Positions 9,456 to 18,398 are shown, counted from the stretch's first letter. The stretch: 64,000 nt of DNA from Clostridiaceae bacterium (GCA_910575795.1 CAJTGE010000015.1:1-64000), one strand, 5' to 3'. The notes: a model not told the origin generated them from the letters alone. Numbers and translations are program-made.

Positions 9456-9986
9456 CTATATTGAAATCCAAAATCTTTGAATAATGCCACTTTTACTTAA
9501 TCCCACTGTATCAACAATTTCATTTTCCATCACTCCACCGTTTTTAATAATCGTCCTTTGCGAAGCTACATTTCGCTTATCGCAGGTTACTAAAACCTTG
9601 CTTTCTCCAAACGCACGGCAAAAAGGTAAAACTAATCCCAGCATTTCAGACGCATAACCTTTTCGTCTTTCTGACGGACGAACACTATATCCAATATTAC
9701 CCCCAAAATTTTTGAGAAAATCCGATAATGGGTGTCGAAAATCAATCATACCAACAACAAAATCGTCTTTTCGCCTTACCGCTAAAAACACTTCTGATGG
9801 AACATATCCGCTTTTATATTTTTCTCTTAATCTTCTCTCAAAGTCAATCCACTCATCAAATGATTGGACATCTTCAAGACCTGCACAACCATCAAAACTA
9901 TCTCCACATTGTAACATTTCTTCTTTATATGACATGACTTGTTTTGCATATAGTTTAGATGGCCTAACCAACATCAATTCACGCAT
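9456..9986 (-). CDS. GNAT family acetyltransferase (RimJ/RimL type)
   Basis: This is an intact protein of about 176 residues. The acetyl-CoA site is seen as G-Y-S-V-R-P-S-E-R-R-K-G-Y-A-S-E-M-L. A following C-D-K-R-N-V-A-S-Q-R-T-I-I-K-N-G-G is typical of RimJ/RimL-like N-acetyltransferases. The substrate is unknown. The ATG at 9986 is preceded by GTGAGG. A damaged paralogue lies at 24337-24612, with a four-base deletion, a lost start codon and an internal deletion. The gene is AT-rich like the rest of the array. Confidence 0.85.
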   Translation of the reverse strand: MRELMLVRPSKLYAKQVMSYKEEMLQCGDSFDGCAGLEDVQSFDEWIDFERRLREKYKSGYVPSEVFLAVRRKDDFVVGMIDFRHPLSDFLKNFGGNIGYSVRPSERRKGYASEMLGLVLPFCRAFGESKVLVTCDKRNVASQRTIIKNGGVMENEIVDTVGLSKSGIIQRFWISI

Positions 9987-10015
9987 CACATTCATCCTCA
10001 CAAATTTGAATTTAT

Positions 10016-10504
10016 CTATACAAGGAAATACAATACCTCTCTTATATCTTTCCCACTGATATTATCATCCCGAAATACTTCTGAATAAATAAATCCGTTT
10101 TTTTCATAAAATTTTCTTGCTCTATGATTATCCTCCAAAACCCATAAAAGCACTTTACTAAATCCGCATTGTTTTAATTCTTTAATACACTTGTTAAGCA
10201 ATAACCTACCGTATCCTTTTCCAATGTAATCAGGCAAAAAATATATGGAAACGATTTCTCCATATTCGCTGTATTTTTCCCATCTTGATTTACAGAAACT
10301 TGCAGTACCTATAAGACGCCCATGTTCTATCAGAACAAGGTTATTCATACCAATTTTATTGATACTATTAGCCCATTGCCCCGTTGGAATACTATTAAGA
10401 TAGTTTTGAGGAATAATGTTTTTATATGCGTATTTCCAACTACTTTCATATATTTTGCTTATTTCAAGAGGATTATCATCTTTGGTGATGTATCTAATCT
10501 CCAT
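10016..10504 (-). CDS. GNAT family acetyltransferase
   Basis: This 162-residue protein has the standard GNAT layout: E-I-R-Y-I-T-K-D-D at the start, helix Y-E-S-S-W-K-Y-A-Y, strand I-G-T-A-S-F, the pyrophosphate loop Y-I-G-K-G-Y-G-R-L-L-L, then L-W-V-L-E-D-N-H-R-A-R-K-F-Y-E-K-N-G-F. The substrate is not predictable. A ribosome site (AAGGAG) precedes the ATG. It is one of three GNATs transcribed in the same direction in the array. Confidence 0.88.
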   Translation of the reverse strand: MEIRYITKDDNPLEISKIYESSWKYAYKNIIPQNYLNSIPTGQWANSINKIGMNNLVLIEHGRLIGTASFCKSRWEKYSEYGEIVSIYFLPDYIGKGYGRLLLNKCIKELKQCGFSKVLLWVLEDNHRARKFYEKNGFIYSEVFRDDNISGKDIREVLYFLV

Positions 10505-10552
10505 TTCAACAACTCCTTAAATACCGATTTGTTCAAATCTATAAACTGGAAT

Positions 10553-11038
10553 CTATCTATTTTCCATAATCAATTCTTTGCACTTCCATTCCTCACCCAG
10601 AATACAATATCTTTCTGTTGTATCAAGAACTACGTCGCTAAAACCGACTGCCTTATAACAGTAATAAGCTGGAAGATTATTCTCAAAAACACCCAATGAT
10701 ACTTTTTTTGCTCCATATATTTCAAATGCAAATTTTAGACCTAACTGGAGCATAGCTTTTCCATAGCCTTTTCCTCTCTTGTGAGGATTTATAATAACAA
10801 ATCCAAAGCGTAATTCATCCAAAGATTCATCAGGATTCCTTAGTGTAAAAAAACCAACAATTCCAGTTTCATCAAATGCAGTAAACGGCATTAGAGATTC
10901 AACAAAGCAAAATTCATTTTGTGTTATTGGGTAATTACCAAGTACACCTGCTGTCCATTGATAAAATGCTTTTTCATCTTGACACCACGATAATATCGTA
11001 TCTACATCCGAAGCTTTATATGGTCTTATTCTAATCAT
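10553..11038 (-). CDS. GNAT family acetyltransferase
   Basis: This 161-residue protein starts MIRIRPYKASDVDTI and contains the acetyl-CoA loop H-K-R-G-K-G-Y-G-K-A-M-L and a later L-G-V-F-E-N-N-L-P-A-Y-Y-C-Y-K-A-V-G-F. GAGGG precedes the ATG. The upstream junction carries CAAATTTGCGAGG, nearly identical to the junction before the 9986 start. The substrate is unknown. Confidence 0.88.
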   Translation of the reverse strand: MIRIRPYKASDVDTILSWCQDEKAFYQWTAGVLGNYPITQNEFCFVESLMPFTAFDETGIVGFFTLRNPDESLDELRFGFVIINPHKRGKGYGKAMLQLGLKFAFEIYGAKKVSLGVFENNLPAYYCYKAVGFSDVVLDTTERYCILGEEWKCKELIMENR

Positions 11039-11061
11039 ATATTTTCCCTCGCAAATTTGAA

Positions 11062-11304
11062 TTATAGCAATCGGCTAACCAAATTAAATGCTGTGACTGC
11101 ATAAACAAAAATTGCTACTCCGCCAAAAATAGCAGCATCTGTTTTCGATTTTTTATCATAGCATTCTTTCGCATTTAATGACATAACTAATCCCATAAAC
11201 ACAAACATAATAGGTAACGTTATATCATAAGGCAGTAATTTCATCAATCCAATAGAACCAAAAACAACTGTCAGAACCGAAAATACTATTTTCCAAATAC
11301 GCAT
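11062..11304 (-). CDS. Small membrane protein (DUF3953-like)
   Basis: This 80-residue protein has two or three hydrophobic helices: residues 5-24, 28-44 and 57-77. A short charged loop (K-E-C-Y-D-K-K-S-K-T-D) lies before the last helix. Size and layout resemble small DUF3953-type proteins of Firmicutes, but the match is by eye. A strong AAGGAG site precedes it. It is the first gene of the array, beginning about 40 bases from the TraG fragment. Confidence 0.6.
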   Translation of the reverse strand: MRIWKIVFSVLTVVFGSIGLMKLLPYDITLPIMFVFMGLVMSLNAKECYDKKSKTDAAIFGGVAIFVYAVTAFNLVSRLL

Positions 11305-11346
11305 ATATATTTCTCCTTATATTCTGATTTGCTATAGTTTAGCACA

Positions 11347-11669
11347 TTTATAGAACATCTACAAGATTCCGTGTATGAAAAAGCAAAAGGAATGAATTCT
11401 TCACTTGACAATGTGTCAAAGAGCTTATGAGCCAAGATGAGATTGCAGTCATGGACGGAGGGAAGTGCATCATGCAGCTTAGAGGGGTAAGACCTTTTTT
11501 CTCCAATAAGTTTGACATCACAAAGCATAAGCAGTACCGCCTTCTGTCCGATTTTGATGACAAGAACGCCTTAGACATCGAAAAATATGTAAAGAACCTG
11601 TGTAAAGCGAAAGTCAGGGACAATGACACCGTTGATGAGGTGGAGGATGCAGGCGTGATTGAAGCATGA
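11347..11669 (+). pseudogene. 3' fragment of a TraG/VirD4 conjugation ATPase gene
   Basis: In frame from 11347 the sequence encodes F-I-E-H-L-Q-D-S-V-Y-E-K-A-K, then S-S-L-D-N-V-S-K-S-L. A one-base loss at the expected L-M-S codons (TTATGAGC) shifts the frame to MSQDEIAVMDGGKCIMQLRG ... F-D-I-T-K-H. This is the C-terminal end of the coupling protein of clostridial conjugative elements. The 5' part is replaced by the gene array. A second copy of the first 75 bases is at 25664-25737, also next to an array. Confidence 0.8.
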
Positions 11670-11849
11670 CAACTGAATATTGAAAAACTGAATATGGAAC
11701 CCGTCAACCAGCTACAAAACTTTTGGACAAAAAGTCCAGAAGTGGAACGGAGTTTTGAATGTACTTGGGAAAGGACAAAAACAAAGCGCCCGGCACAGCC
11801 AATCGCCAAACTGAATGTGCCGGATGCCCGCAGGGTTCTTCCTAAAGGA

Positions 11850-11888
11850 TTGCCCTGTCTTTATTTTACCATAAGGCAGGGCATTTTA
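11850..11888 (+). terminator. Rho-independent terminator
   Basis: TGCCCTG at 11851-11857 pairs with CAGGGCA at 11877-11883 and is followed by TTTTAA. It lies 180 bases past the TraG fragment. The intervening 11670-11850 holds no gene that I can support. Confidence 0.55.
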
Positions 11889-11950
11889 ACATGAAAAACT
11901 CTTTCAGAAACCAGACAAAAACTATTTTTGAGAAAGAAAGAGGTAGAAAC

Positions 11951-11995
11951 ATGGCATTTTTTACAACAGCGGTAACCGGTGTAAATTGTGAGTAA
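11951..11995 (+). pseudogene. Remnant of a Maff2-like leader
   Basis: An AGAGG site precedes ATG and the short frame MAFFTTAVTGVNCE followed by a stop. In related integrative elements a Maff2-family small membrane protein beginning M-A-F-F follows the coupling-protein gene, so this position and start fit a truncated copy. The evidence is only a few residues plus context. Confidence 0.35.
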
Positions 11996-12097
11996 AGTGA
12001 AAAATGGGAAGAATAAGCAAAGTGAAAATCTGGTGTATGTAGATAGCCCTCATAAAAGAAACATGGTAAAATCTTAGAAGAAACGAGGTAAATCAAT

Positions 12098-12466
12098 ATG
12101 GAAAAGCAGGTTTATATCACAGAGGAAGAACGGGCAAAGTGCCAAAAGGTGGCGGATGCGTTTGCGGAGCTGTATGAAATGGAAAATATCGTAGTGCTTG
12201 ATGCGGGCAGATATGGTTTTGTGGAATTGAAATATTATAAGCCGCCGTATGGATTTGAAGAAGATGCAACCTTTACGGACAGCAGGGTATTGTTTGATGC
12301 GCTTTGGCAGGAATGGTTTAATACAACACTATATCTGACAGCAAAGGAAATGAAGTTAGATGATATTCTCTATGGGGAAGTATTCAGCCGCCTTTCAAAA
12401 GAAAAACAATCGGCAATTATCGGGAGAAAAGCTGACTTCGCACAAAAGGCAGGTATAACTCTATAA
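12098..12466 (+). CDS. Hypothetical protein of an integrative element
   Basis: This 122-residue acidic protein has clear coding character: a GAGG site, E-E-E-R-A-K-C-Q-K-V-A-D-A-F-A-E-L near the start, a strand-rich middle (F-V-E-L-K-Y-Y-K-P-P), and a helical end (F-S-R-L-S-K-E-K-Q-S, G-R-K-A-D-F). I do not recognise a characterised family. It follows TraG and Maff2 remnants, and a broken copy of its C-terminus occurs at 26469-26556 in the second remnant, again followed by the same type of palindrome. It is likely cargo of a conjugative element. Confidence 0.7.
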   Translation: MEKQVYITEEERAKCQKVADAFAELYEMENIVVLDAGRYGFVELKYYKPPYGFEEDATFTDSRVLFDALWQEWFNTTLYLTAKEMKLDDILYGEVFSRLSKEKQSAIIGRKADFAQKAGITL

Positions 12467-12619
12467 AATGAGTTTTACGAAAAGAAAACACTCTATGTAG
12501 AGGATAAAAAAGATTAGAAAGGCTCTGTGTACGATAATATGCAGGGCTTTTTGCTTTTGGACATAATGTCTAAAAGTTATAAAAAGGGAATGAATGAGAT
12601 GGATTCCGTAGGCGTAGTA

Positions 12620-12768
12620 GCATTGTGGAAAAGTGTATAACTGCCTATTTTATGGAGTTGTGGGTAACTATGTTTGCAGGACGTGGGAAAGCTGCACTTT
12701 GCTTTTCCATGTGCTGTGAATATAGTTATCCATAACGGAATAGGCAGTTATACACTTTTCCATGATGC
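12620..12768. repeat. Long imperfect palindrome, family A copy 1
   Basis: Arms GCATTGTGGAAAAGTGTATA (12620 onward) and its complement ending at 12768 pair over about 28 bases with three mismatches. The interior also pairs partly. It is preceded by GATGGATTCCGTAGGC. A relative lies at 26605-26754 behind the same lead sequence, and only the lead and left edge occur at 22388-22430. Together these three places cover most of the gene-free stretch 12467-12783. Confidence 0.75.
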
Positions 12769-12783
12769 GATTTTGTAATATGT

Positions 12784-14154
12784 TCACGGTCTAGGATTGC
12801 TCGAGAAGTATATGTTAGTTTTATAGCCTTCATGCAGTCTGCTCTCTACGTCGATTGTTCCGTGATGTGCTTCAATAATCTGCCGTACTAAGAGAAGTCC
12901 TAAACCATGACGAAGATCTAAGCGGTCATCGATACTTTCCATGTAATGTGGTTTGTTTTTCAGTTCTTCTAACTTTTCAGCAGAAATACCAATACCATTA
13001 TCCTGAACGGTTAAAAGCAGTCTGTTTTCTGTTATTTGCAGTGACAAAGTAATTATGCAGCCTTTGGGATTGCTGTGAATGCTGTTTTGAACCAGATTAT
13101 TTACGGCTCGTGTAATCAGTTTTGTATCACATTCTATCATGCTGTTTTCGGAGTCAGGAGAAATATTTACCTCTAAAGAATAGGACTCCGACAGACCGCT
13201 GTTTATCAGGTCTATCGCGTAGGAACGTAATAGTTTTGAAAGCCGGGTATTTTCTTTCTGTAGAGGCTGCATTTCATATTCAAGCTTTGACACGAGATTC
13301 AAGTCCTGCACTAAATCTTTTATTTTGATACTTTGCCGGGATATAACGGCAGCCTGTTCCTTAATTTGGTTGCTGGCATTTTTGTCATTAACAATTCTAT
13401 CCGCATATCCCATAATCATGGATAACGGAGTGCGAATGTCATGGGATACACCGCTGATCCAATTTGCCCGTGCGGTGTTTTGGCGGCTGATGATATTGGA
13501 TGCTTTATTTATACTGTCAGCTATTTCTGACAGTTCTCCGCTTACAGAAAGGTTGATGCTTTTCCCTTCTGACAAGGTTGCAATCGAGGATATAATTGGC
13601 TCTGTATTTTTGCTGATTTTCGCTTTAGAACGTGAATAGGCGAGAAACAGAACCAGCAGGTCGAATACAAGGATGCCGAGAAAAAAGAGAGGGATTTTAC
13701 GAACCGTATCAATGGGATAATAATTGCTGGTAATTTTCATATAGCTGTTTTGGGGATAACCAATAACTAATAAGCCGTTTTCATCACTCCATACAAATAC
13801 GGGATAGTCTTTCAAATATCCTCTAGAAAATATTGCAATATCCTGAATGGAATATTCAGTTGGAATTTCCTCTGGTAAATTTACAGTCCAATTGCAGGAG
13901 CCTTCTGTATTCAGATACATTGCCCATAAAAAGTTGGTTATTAACATTCTTTCTGCCTCGTCCGTTATGCCGTTGGAAGAGGAAGCTGCCGCCACTTCCT
14001 TTAGCATATTCTGTGGAGAGGTACTTCCAAAGTTTTTTGATACTGCACTGTAAAATGTAAAAGCGAATGCAGCTATGTTCAACACAACAAGAGATGAAAT
14101 AAGTCCAATAAAAGACAGTAAATGTTTTGAAATATATTTGCTGAATACTTTCAT
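12784..14154 (-). CDS. Sensor histidine kinase next to an immunity-type ABC transporter
   Basis: This 456-residue membrane kinase has a first membrane segment near residues 8-34, an extracytoplasmic region to about 150, and a second membrane segment near 155-175. A HAMP-like linker follows, then the H-box V-S-H-D-I-R-T-P-L-S with His near 238, then N-box and G-boxes (V-Q-N-S, D-N-G-I-G-I, G-L-G-L-L). The ATG at 14154 comes five bases after the regulator's stop, and AAGGAAG precedes it. It should sense an envelope or peptide signal and phosphorylate the regulator at 14159. The transporter divergent from it is the likely target. Confidence 0.88.
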   Translation of the reverse strand: MKVFSKYISKHLLSFIGLISSLVVLNIAAFAFTFYSAVSKNFGSTSPQNMLKEVAAASSSNGITDEAERMLITNFLWAMYLNTEGSCNWTVNLPEEIPTEYSIQDIAIFSRGYLKDYPVFVWSDENGLLVIGYPQNSYMKITSNYYPIDTVRKIPLFFLGILVFDLLVLFLAYSRSKAKISKNTEPIISSIATLSEGKSINLSVSGELSEIADSINKASNIISRQNTARANWISGVSHDIRTPLSMIMGYADRIVNDKNASNQIKEQAAVISRQSIKIKDLVQDLNLVSKLEYEMQPLQKENTRLSKLLRSYAIDLINSGLSESYSLEVNISPDSENSMIECDTKLITRAVNNLVQNSIHSNPKGCIITLSLQITENRLLLTVQDNGIGISAEKLEELKNKPHYMESIDDRLDLRHGLGLLLVRQIIEAHHGTIDVESRLHEGYKTNIYFSSNPRP

Positions 14155-14158
14155 GGCT

Positions 14159-14860
14159 TCACTTCCTTGCATTTAATTTATAACCAAGTCCTTTAATGGT
14201 TATGAGTGATACAGGTTTTGAAGGATCAGTTTCAATTTTTTCACGTATGCGCCGGATATGGGCATTCAGGCTGTTTTCATACCCAAAAGGATTATCGCCC
14301 CATAATGCCTCGCATAAGGCATCAATGCTTACAATTCTCCCTTCGTTGCGGGATAACGTTTCTAACAGTGTGTGTTCTTTTGCGGTCAAAGTAACTATAA
14401 TTCCATTTTTATTAACTTCGGCACGACTGAAATCTATCGTGCAGCCTTCCAGCTCTAATAATGGGGAATCTGCTTTATAACATCGGCGTAAAACTGCATG
14501 GACACGCAGTAACAGCTCCTGTGGCAAAAAAGGCTTTACCACATAATCATCTGCCCCAAGTCCTAAGCCTGCAAGTTTATCAGCCGCTTCATCTTTGGCT
14601 GTCAGAAATATAATTGGAATATCTGTAAATGTCCGTAATTTCTTCATAAGGGAAAAACCGTCCCCGTCCGGCAGCATAACATCAAGGATTGCAAGGTCGG
14701 GTTTTTCCTGCCTGGCAAAGTTAAGTCCGGTCTGGGCAGTGCCTGCATCAATGATATTTGAAAAACCGTCATCTGAAAGAATGTCGATTACTAATTTACA
14801 CAATTCCGGTTCATCATCAACCAACAGAATTTTTTTTGTATGCAAAAATGATTGTTCCAT
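14159..14860 (-). CDS. OmpR/PhoB-type response regulator
   Basis: This 233-residue protein has a receiver domain with the acid pair D-D near residues 15-16, phospho-acceptor D60 (L-A-I-L-D-V-M-L-P) and conserved K near 109 (V-V-K-P-F). A winged-helix DNA-binding domain follows (L-T-A-K-E-H-T-L-L-E, later G-L-G-Y-K-L-N). It is transcribed divergently from the ABC operon at 15025 and sits directly before its kinase. The shared upstream region holds two 11-bp-spaced direct repeats that fit a binding box for this class. Confidence 0.9.
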   Translation of the reverse strand: MEQSFLHTKKILLVDDEPELCKLVIDILSDDGFSNIIDAGTAQTGLNFARQEKPDLAILDVMLPDGDGFSLMKKLRTFTDIPIIFLTAKDEAADKLAGLGLGADDYVVKPFLPQELLLRVHAVLRRCYKADSPLLELEGCTIDFSRAEVNKNGIIVTLTAKEHTLLETLSRNEGRIVSIDALCEALWGDNPFGYENSLNAHIRRIREKIETDPSKPVSLITIKGLGYKLNARK

Positions 14861-14944
14861 TGTCTACACCTTTAAAAAATCAATCAATAACAACAGTAAC
14901 ATTATAGCATAACGGAACGGTTTTCGGAATCTTATGGCAAAAAA

Positions 14945-14962
14945 GTAAGGTAAAAGTAAGGA
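14945..14962 (+). promoter_or_regulatory. Direct-repeat response-regulator box
   Basis: AGTAAGG occurs at 14945-14951 and again at 14956-14962, an 11-bp (one helical turn) spacing typical of OmpR/PhoB-type regulator sites. It lies about 65 bases before the ABC operon start and between the divergent genes. That the 14159 regulator binds here is an inference. Confidence 0.6.
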
Positions 14963-15024
14963 CACGAGAAAGTTAATGTCAGATTGGGGGTATAGATTAA
15001 AGAAAAAAGAAAGGAGAGTTTTTT

Positions 15025-15807
15025 ATGGACTATATTATTACAACGGAGCAGTTGACAAAGAAATATAAGAATTTTATTTCGGTCAATAAGGTTTCCATGC
15101 ACATTCAGAAAGGCAGTATCTATGGCTTTCTCGGTCCTAATGGAGCAGGAAAATCTACCACAATGAAGATGTTGTTGGGGCTGACATCGCCTACGGGTGG
15201 AAGTTTCACGGTTGACGGAGGTCGTTTTCCAGATGACCGGATTAGCATTTTAAAGAAAGTAGGTTCTTTTATCGAATCTCCGTCTTTTTATGCAAATTTG
15301 ACAGGTCGGGAAAACCTTGATATTATCCGCAGAATTTTGGGGTTGCCGGAGAATGCGGTGGATGATGCATTGGAGTTAGTCGGTTTGACAGAGTTTGGTA
15401 ATCGGCTTGCAAAAAAATATTCGTTGGGCATGAAACAGCGCCTTGGGCTTGCGGGTGCTTTGCTTGGACGTCCGCCAATCCTGATTTTAGACGAACCTAC
15501 AAATGGTCTTGATCCTTCCGGCATTCACGAAATCCGTAATCTGATAAAGTCATTGCCGAGCCTTTATGATTGTACTGTCTTGATATCTTCTCATATGCTG
15601 TCAGAAATAGAACTGATGGCAGATGACATTGGTATTCTTAATCATGGTCGGCTGCTGTTTGAGGGAAGTCTTGACGAGCTTAGGCAGAATGCAGTACAGG
15701 CAGGTTTCGCAGCAGACAATAAGATTAGTTCGGCTAATCTGGAAGATATGTTCCTTTCCATGATTGATAAGGATAACGCAGCCAGAAAGCAGAGGGCGCA
15801 ATTATGA
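15025..15807 (+). CDS. Lantibiotic-immunity-type ABC transporter ATPase
   Basis: This 260-residue ATPase has Walker A GPNGAGKST (near residues 38-46), signature Y-S-L-G-M-K-Q-R-L, Walker B I-L-I-L-D-E-P-T-N-G-L-D-P and switch S-S-H. This pattern (G-M-K-Q-R with a short C-terminal tail) is typical of BcrA/LanF-type ATPases of peptide-antibiotic protection. It overlaps the next gene by 4 bp (ATGA). Start is ATG with AAGGAGAG. Two permeases follow, as in LanFEG. It probably removes a bacteriocin from the membrane. Confidence 0.88.
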   Translation: MDYIITTEQLTKKYKNFISVNKVSMHIQKGSIYGFLGPNGAGKSTTMKMLLGLTSPTGGSFTVDGGRFPDDRISILKKVGSFIESPSFYANLTGRENLDIIRRILGLPENAVDDALELVGLTEFGNRLAKKYSLGMKQRLGLAGALLGRPPILILDEPTNGLDPSGIHEIRNLIKSLPSLYDCTVLISSHMLSEIELMADDIGILNHGRLLFEGSLDELRQNAVQAGFAADNKISSANLEDMFLSMIDKDNAARKQRAQL

Positions 15808-16529
15808 ATACTCTTATCATTGAACTTCGGAAAGAAAAAAGGACTGGTGTTATTCCGCTACTGTTGTTAGTTGGTGTTTTGGGTGCCGCCTATGCGTTTG
15901 TCAATTTTATTGTACGCAAGGATACATTACTGAATCTTCCGCTGGCTCCGATGGATGTTCTTTTAACACAGCTTTACGGAATGATTATGGTTTTGAATAT
16001 GTTTGGTATTGTTGTAGCTGCCTGCATGGTTTATAACATGGAATTTAAAGGAACTGCAATTAAAAAGATGTATATGCTGCCAATCAGCGTTCCTAAAATG
16101 TATCTGTGCAAATTCCTGATTTTAACAGTGTTGCTTTTGGCAGCGATTGTGTTACAGAATTTGGCTCTGTTAAAAATCGGCATCAGTGACTTGCCAAAAG
16201 GCACTTTTGAAATAAGCACTTTGCTTAAATTTACGGTATATTCCTTTATTACTTCTATGCCGACATTATCTTTTATGGTTTTGGTTTCCTCACGTTTTGA
16301 AAATATGTGGATACCTCTTGGAATTGGAGTTGCCGGATTTCTAAGCGGAATGGCTTTGGCAAATTCAAATGTTAGTTTATTATTGGTTCACCCATTTGTT
16401 GTAATGTTAAAGCCTGCTGTTGCCATGAGCGCACAGCCTGACAATGAAATAGCTATTATATCTATGGCAGAAACATTTTTGTTTTTAGGAATGGGTTTGT
16501 GGATGGCGAAACATTTACGTTATGAATAG
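15804..16529 (+). CDS. LanE/G-type ABC permease
   Basis: This 241-residue membrane protein has about six hydrophobic segments. It starts M-N-T-L-I-I-E-L-R-K-E-K-R-T-G, with the short cytoplasmic N-terminus typical of ABC-2 immunity permeases. Its start overlaps the ATPase stop by four bases and the next gene starts 11 bases after its stop. It should pair with the second permease to form the channel. Confidence 0.83.
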   Translation: MNTLIIELRKEKRTGVIPLLLLVGVLGAAYAFVNFIVRKDTLLNLPLAPMDVLLTQLYGMIMVLNMFGIVVAACMVYNMEFKGTAIKKMYMLPISVPKMYLCKFLILTVLLLAAIVLQNLALLKIGISDLPKGTFEISTLLKFTVYSFITSMPTLSFMVLVSSRFENMWIPLGIGVAGFLSGMALANSNVSLLLVHPFVVMLKPAVAMSAQPDNEIAIISMAETFLFLGMGLWMAKHLRYE

Positions 16530-16540
16530 GAGGGATTTGT

Positions 16541-17305
16541 GTGAATTTTTTTGATTTATTGAAAATTGAATTTAAAAAGGTAAAGCGGTCAAAAATCGTT
16601 CCTTTGATATTTATTGCACCTTTGTTGGTAGTAATATCGGGGATTGCCAATTTAAGCAGGTACTTTTCTCCGGAATATACAAATGCGTGGTCTGCAATGT
16701 TTATTCAAAGCGCATTAGTCTATGCCTATTATCTGTTACCGTTTTCCATGATTGTTGTATGCGTGATGATTGCAGGGCGTGAAACACAGCATAATGGTAT
16801 TCTGAAGATGTTGGCATTGCCAGTTAGCCGTTATGCTTTATCTTTAGCAAAATTTGGTGTTTTGATGTTTTACCTGTTTATGGAAATGGTTGTTTTTCTT
16901 ATTGTGTTTTTGATTTCTGGTATTGTTGCTACACACATGGCAGGAATCACAGAAACTTTACCATTGCTTTATCTTATAAAGTGGTGTGCAGGATTATTTC
17001 TTACAATGCTGCCTTGTCTAGCAGCTATGTGGGCAATTACAGTATTGTTTGAAAAAACATTGCTTTCCGTAGGATTTAATCTGTTTCTTGTTATTCCCGG
17101 CGTTTTAATAGCCAATACACCGCTTTGGATTGCATATCCTTATTGTTACAGTGGTTATTTGGTATCTTGTTCGTTACATGATTTTACGGCAGAAGGCACA
17201 AGTACAATATTTTCGGTATTTCCATTTTTGCCATGTGCAATAGTGGTTTTTATATTAGCTCTTTTGTTGGCTGTTAGAAAATTTGGTAAGAAAGAAATGA
17301 GGTAA
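16541..17305 (+). CDS. LanE/G-type ABC permease
   Basis: This 254-residue membrane protein has about six helices. The start is GTG with AGGAGGG nine bases upstream. The beginning, F-F-D-L-L-K-I-E-F-K-K-V-K-R-S-K, and the segment A-G-R-E-T-Q-H-N-G-I-L-K-M-L-A-L-P match MutE/EpiE-type immunity permeases. It is similar in size to its partner but different in sequence, as expected for the E/G pair. Confidence 0.83.
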   Translation: MNFFDLLKIEFKKVKRSKIVPLIFIAPLLVVISGIANLSRYFSPEYTNAWSAMFIQSALVYAYYLLPFSMIVVCVMIAGRETQHNGILKMLALPVSRYALSLAKFGVLMFYLFMEMVVFLIVFLISGIVATHMAGITETLPLLYLIKWCAGLFLTMLPCLAAMWAITVLFEKTLLSVGFNLFLVIPGVLIANTPLWIAYPYCYSGYLVSCSLHDFTAEGTSTIFSVFPFLPCAIVVFILALLLAVRKFGKKEMR

Positions 17306-17308
17306 ACT

Positions 17309-17605
17309 ATGGAGAAGAAAAAATTACAAAATATAAGTATTATCGCCCTTATTATCAGTATACTTCCCTTTGCAACACTGATTCCTGCATTTTTGCAAAT
17401 CATATTGCCCGATGGAATACGTACAGTTTGGAGTGGTATCAATATTGCCTGTGTTATTACTGGGCTGTGTCTGTCTATCATCTGTGTTAAAAATAATGAA
17501 AGCCGGAGCCTGATAAATATTATCTCTACAATTATCAGTGGATTGTTACTTTTACTGGTTAGTGGGATTATTGTTCTGGCATTGTTTTTAACTTTTCTTC
17601 AATAA
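17309..17605 (+). CDS. Small membrane protein of the immunity operon
   Basis: This 98-residue protein has three hydrophobic segments (about 8-30, 37-57, 68-95). It begins three bases after the permease stop, with GAGG before the ATG. I do not recognise the family. Its position suggests an accessory subunit or an immunity factor. A tyrosine recombinase fragment starts 60 bases later, so the operon ends here. Confidence 0.65.
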   Translation: MEKKKLQNISIIALIISILPFATLIPAFLQIILPDGIRTVWSGINIACVITGLCLSIICVKNNESRSLINIISTIISGLLLLLVSGIIVLALFLTFLQ

Positions 17606-17666
17606 GGAGAGTGTGAAAATATTGAATAAATATTTGAATACCATAATTGTAGTTGGGATTATAAAG

Positions 17667-18106
17667 CAAGGATCGTCCCACTCATGCCGCAGACTGCAAA
17701 TATAATAAAAAACTATTTATCGGACACAAAACAGATTTCAGCAGAAATGCCGCTGTTTTACAGTCATTCAGGGAAAAAGCTCACCAGAGCGGGAATCGCT
17801 TATATTCTGAAAAAATATGTCCGGCTGGCGCGGGAGCAGAATCCTGTTTTATATCCTGATAAAGTGTCTCCGCACACACTGCGCCACAGTAAAAGCATGC
17901 ATCTGCTGGAAGGTGGTGTCAACCTTGTATATATCAGGGATTTCCTCGGTCATTCTTCCGTTACAACTACAGAAATCTATGCACGTGCTAACCCGGAAAT
18001 AAAAAGAAAGGCAATAGAAGAAGCATCTGCATCCATACTTCCGGAAGAAAAATTTGACAGGCAGGAAAAAGCTGATCTGATTGCATGGTTAAAAGAACTC
18101 ATTTAA
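17667..18106 (+). pseudogene. Tyrosine recombinase, C-terminal catalytic fragment
   Basis: The reading frame from about 17667 gives [13 protein letters not shown] and continues through [17 protein letters not shown] and [16 protein letters not shown], the HxxR and H/Y boxes of XerC/D-like integrases. The N-terminal core-binding domain and the first catalytic Arg are missing. It is a leftover of an integrated element. A hairpin at 18109-18175 follows directly. Confidence 0.82.
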
Positions 18107-18108
18107 TA

Positions 18109-18175
18109 ATTATGGAAAGTCTTTCTTCGTAAGATTCCCTTAAAAATGGGAAAAAGGAAAAAGACTTTCCATAAT
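18109..18175. repeat. Inverted repeat at the end of the recombinase remnant
   Basis: ATTATGGAAAGTCTTTC pairs with its near-perfect complement ending at 18175. The interior AAGATTCCC / GGGAAAAAG pairs weakly. It starts two bases after the recombinase stop. It could be a terminator or the element's terminal site. Confidence 0.55.
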
Positions 18176-18231
18176 AAATCACTATACATAAGCAGCTTTG
18201 ACATACATAGACAATAAACACAACCGCAAGT

Positions 18232-18286
18232 AACGGAAAAGGCTATCCTCTACTGCGAATAGAGAATAGCCAGTGATCCGTTTTTT
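18232..18286 (+). terminator. Rho-independent terminator
   Basis: AACGGA...GGCTATCCTCT pairs with AGAGAATAGCC...TCCGTT and is followed by TTTTTTC. Confidence 0.7.
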
Positions 18287-18398
18287 CTAAAATTGATTAC
18301 TCGTTTCCGATTGAACAACCGTCGGACGTGCTTGAATCCTTCGGCTTCTAAGATGATTATAAACCAACACTGCGAATTTTGCAAGAGGGTTTAGGGAA

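Noticed and set aside
11694..11894. 66-residue plus-strand frame
   Set aside because: It runs through a terminator hairpin and has no ribosome site.
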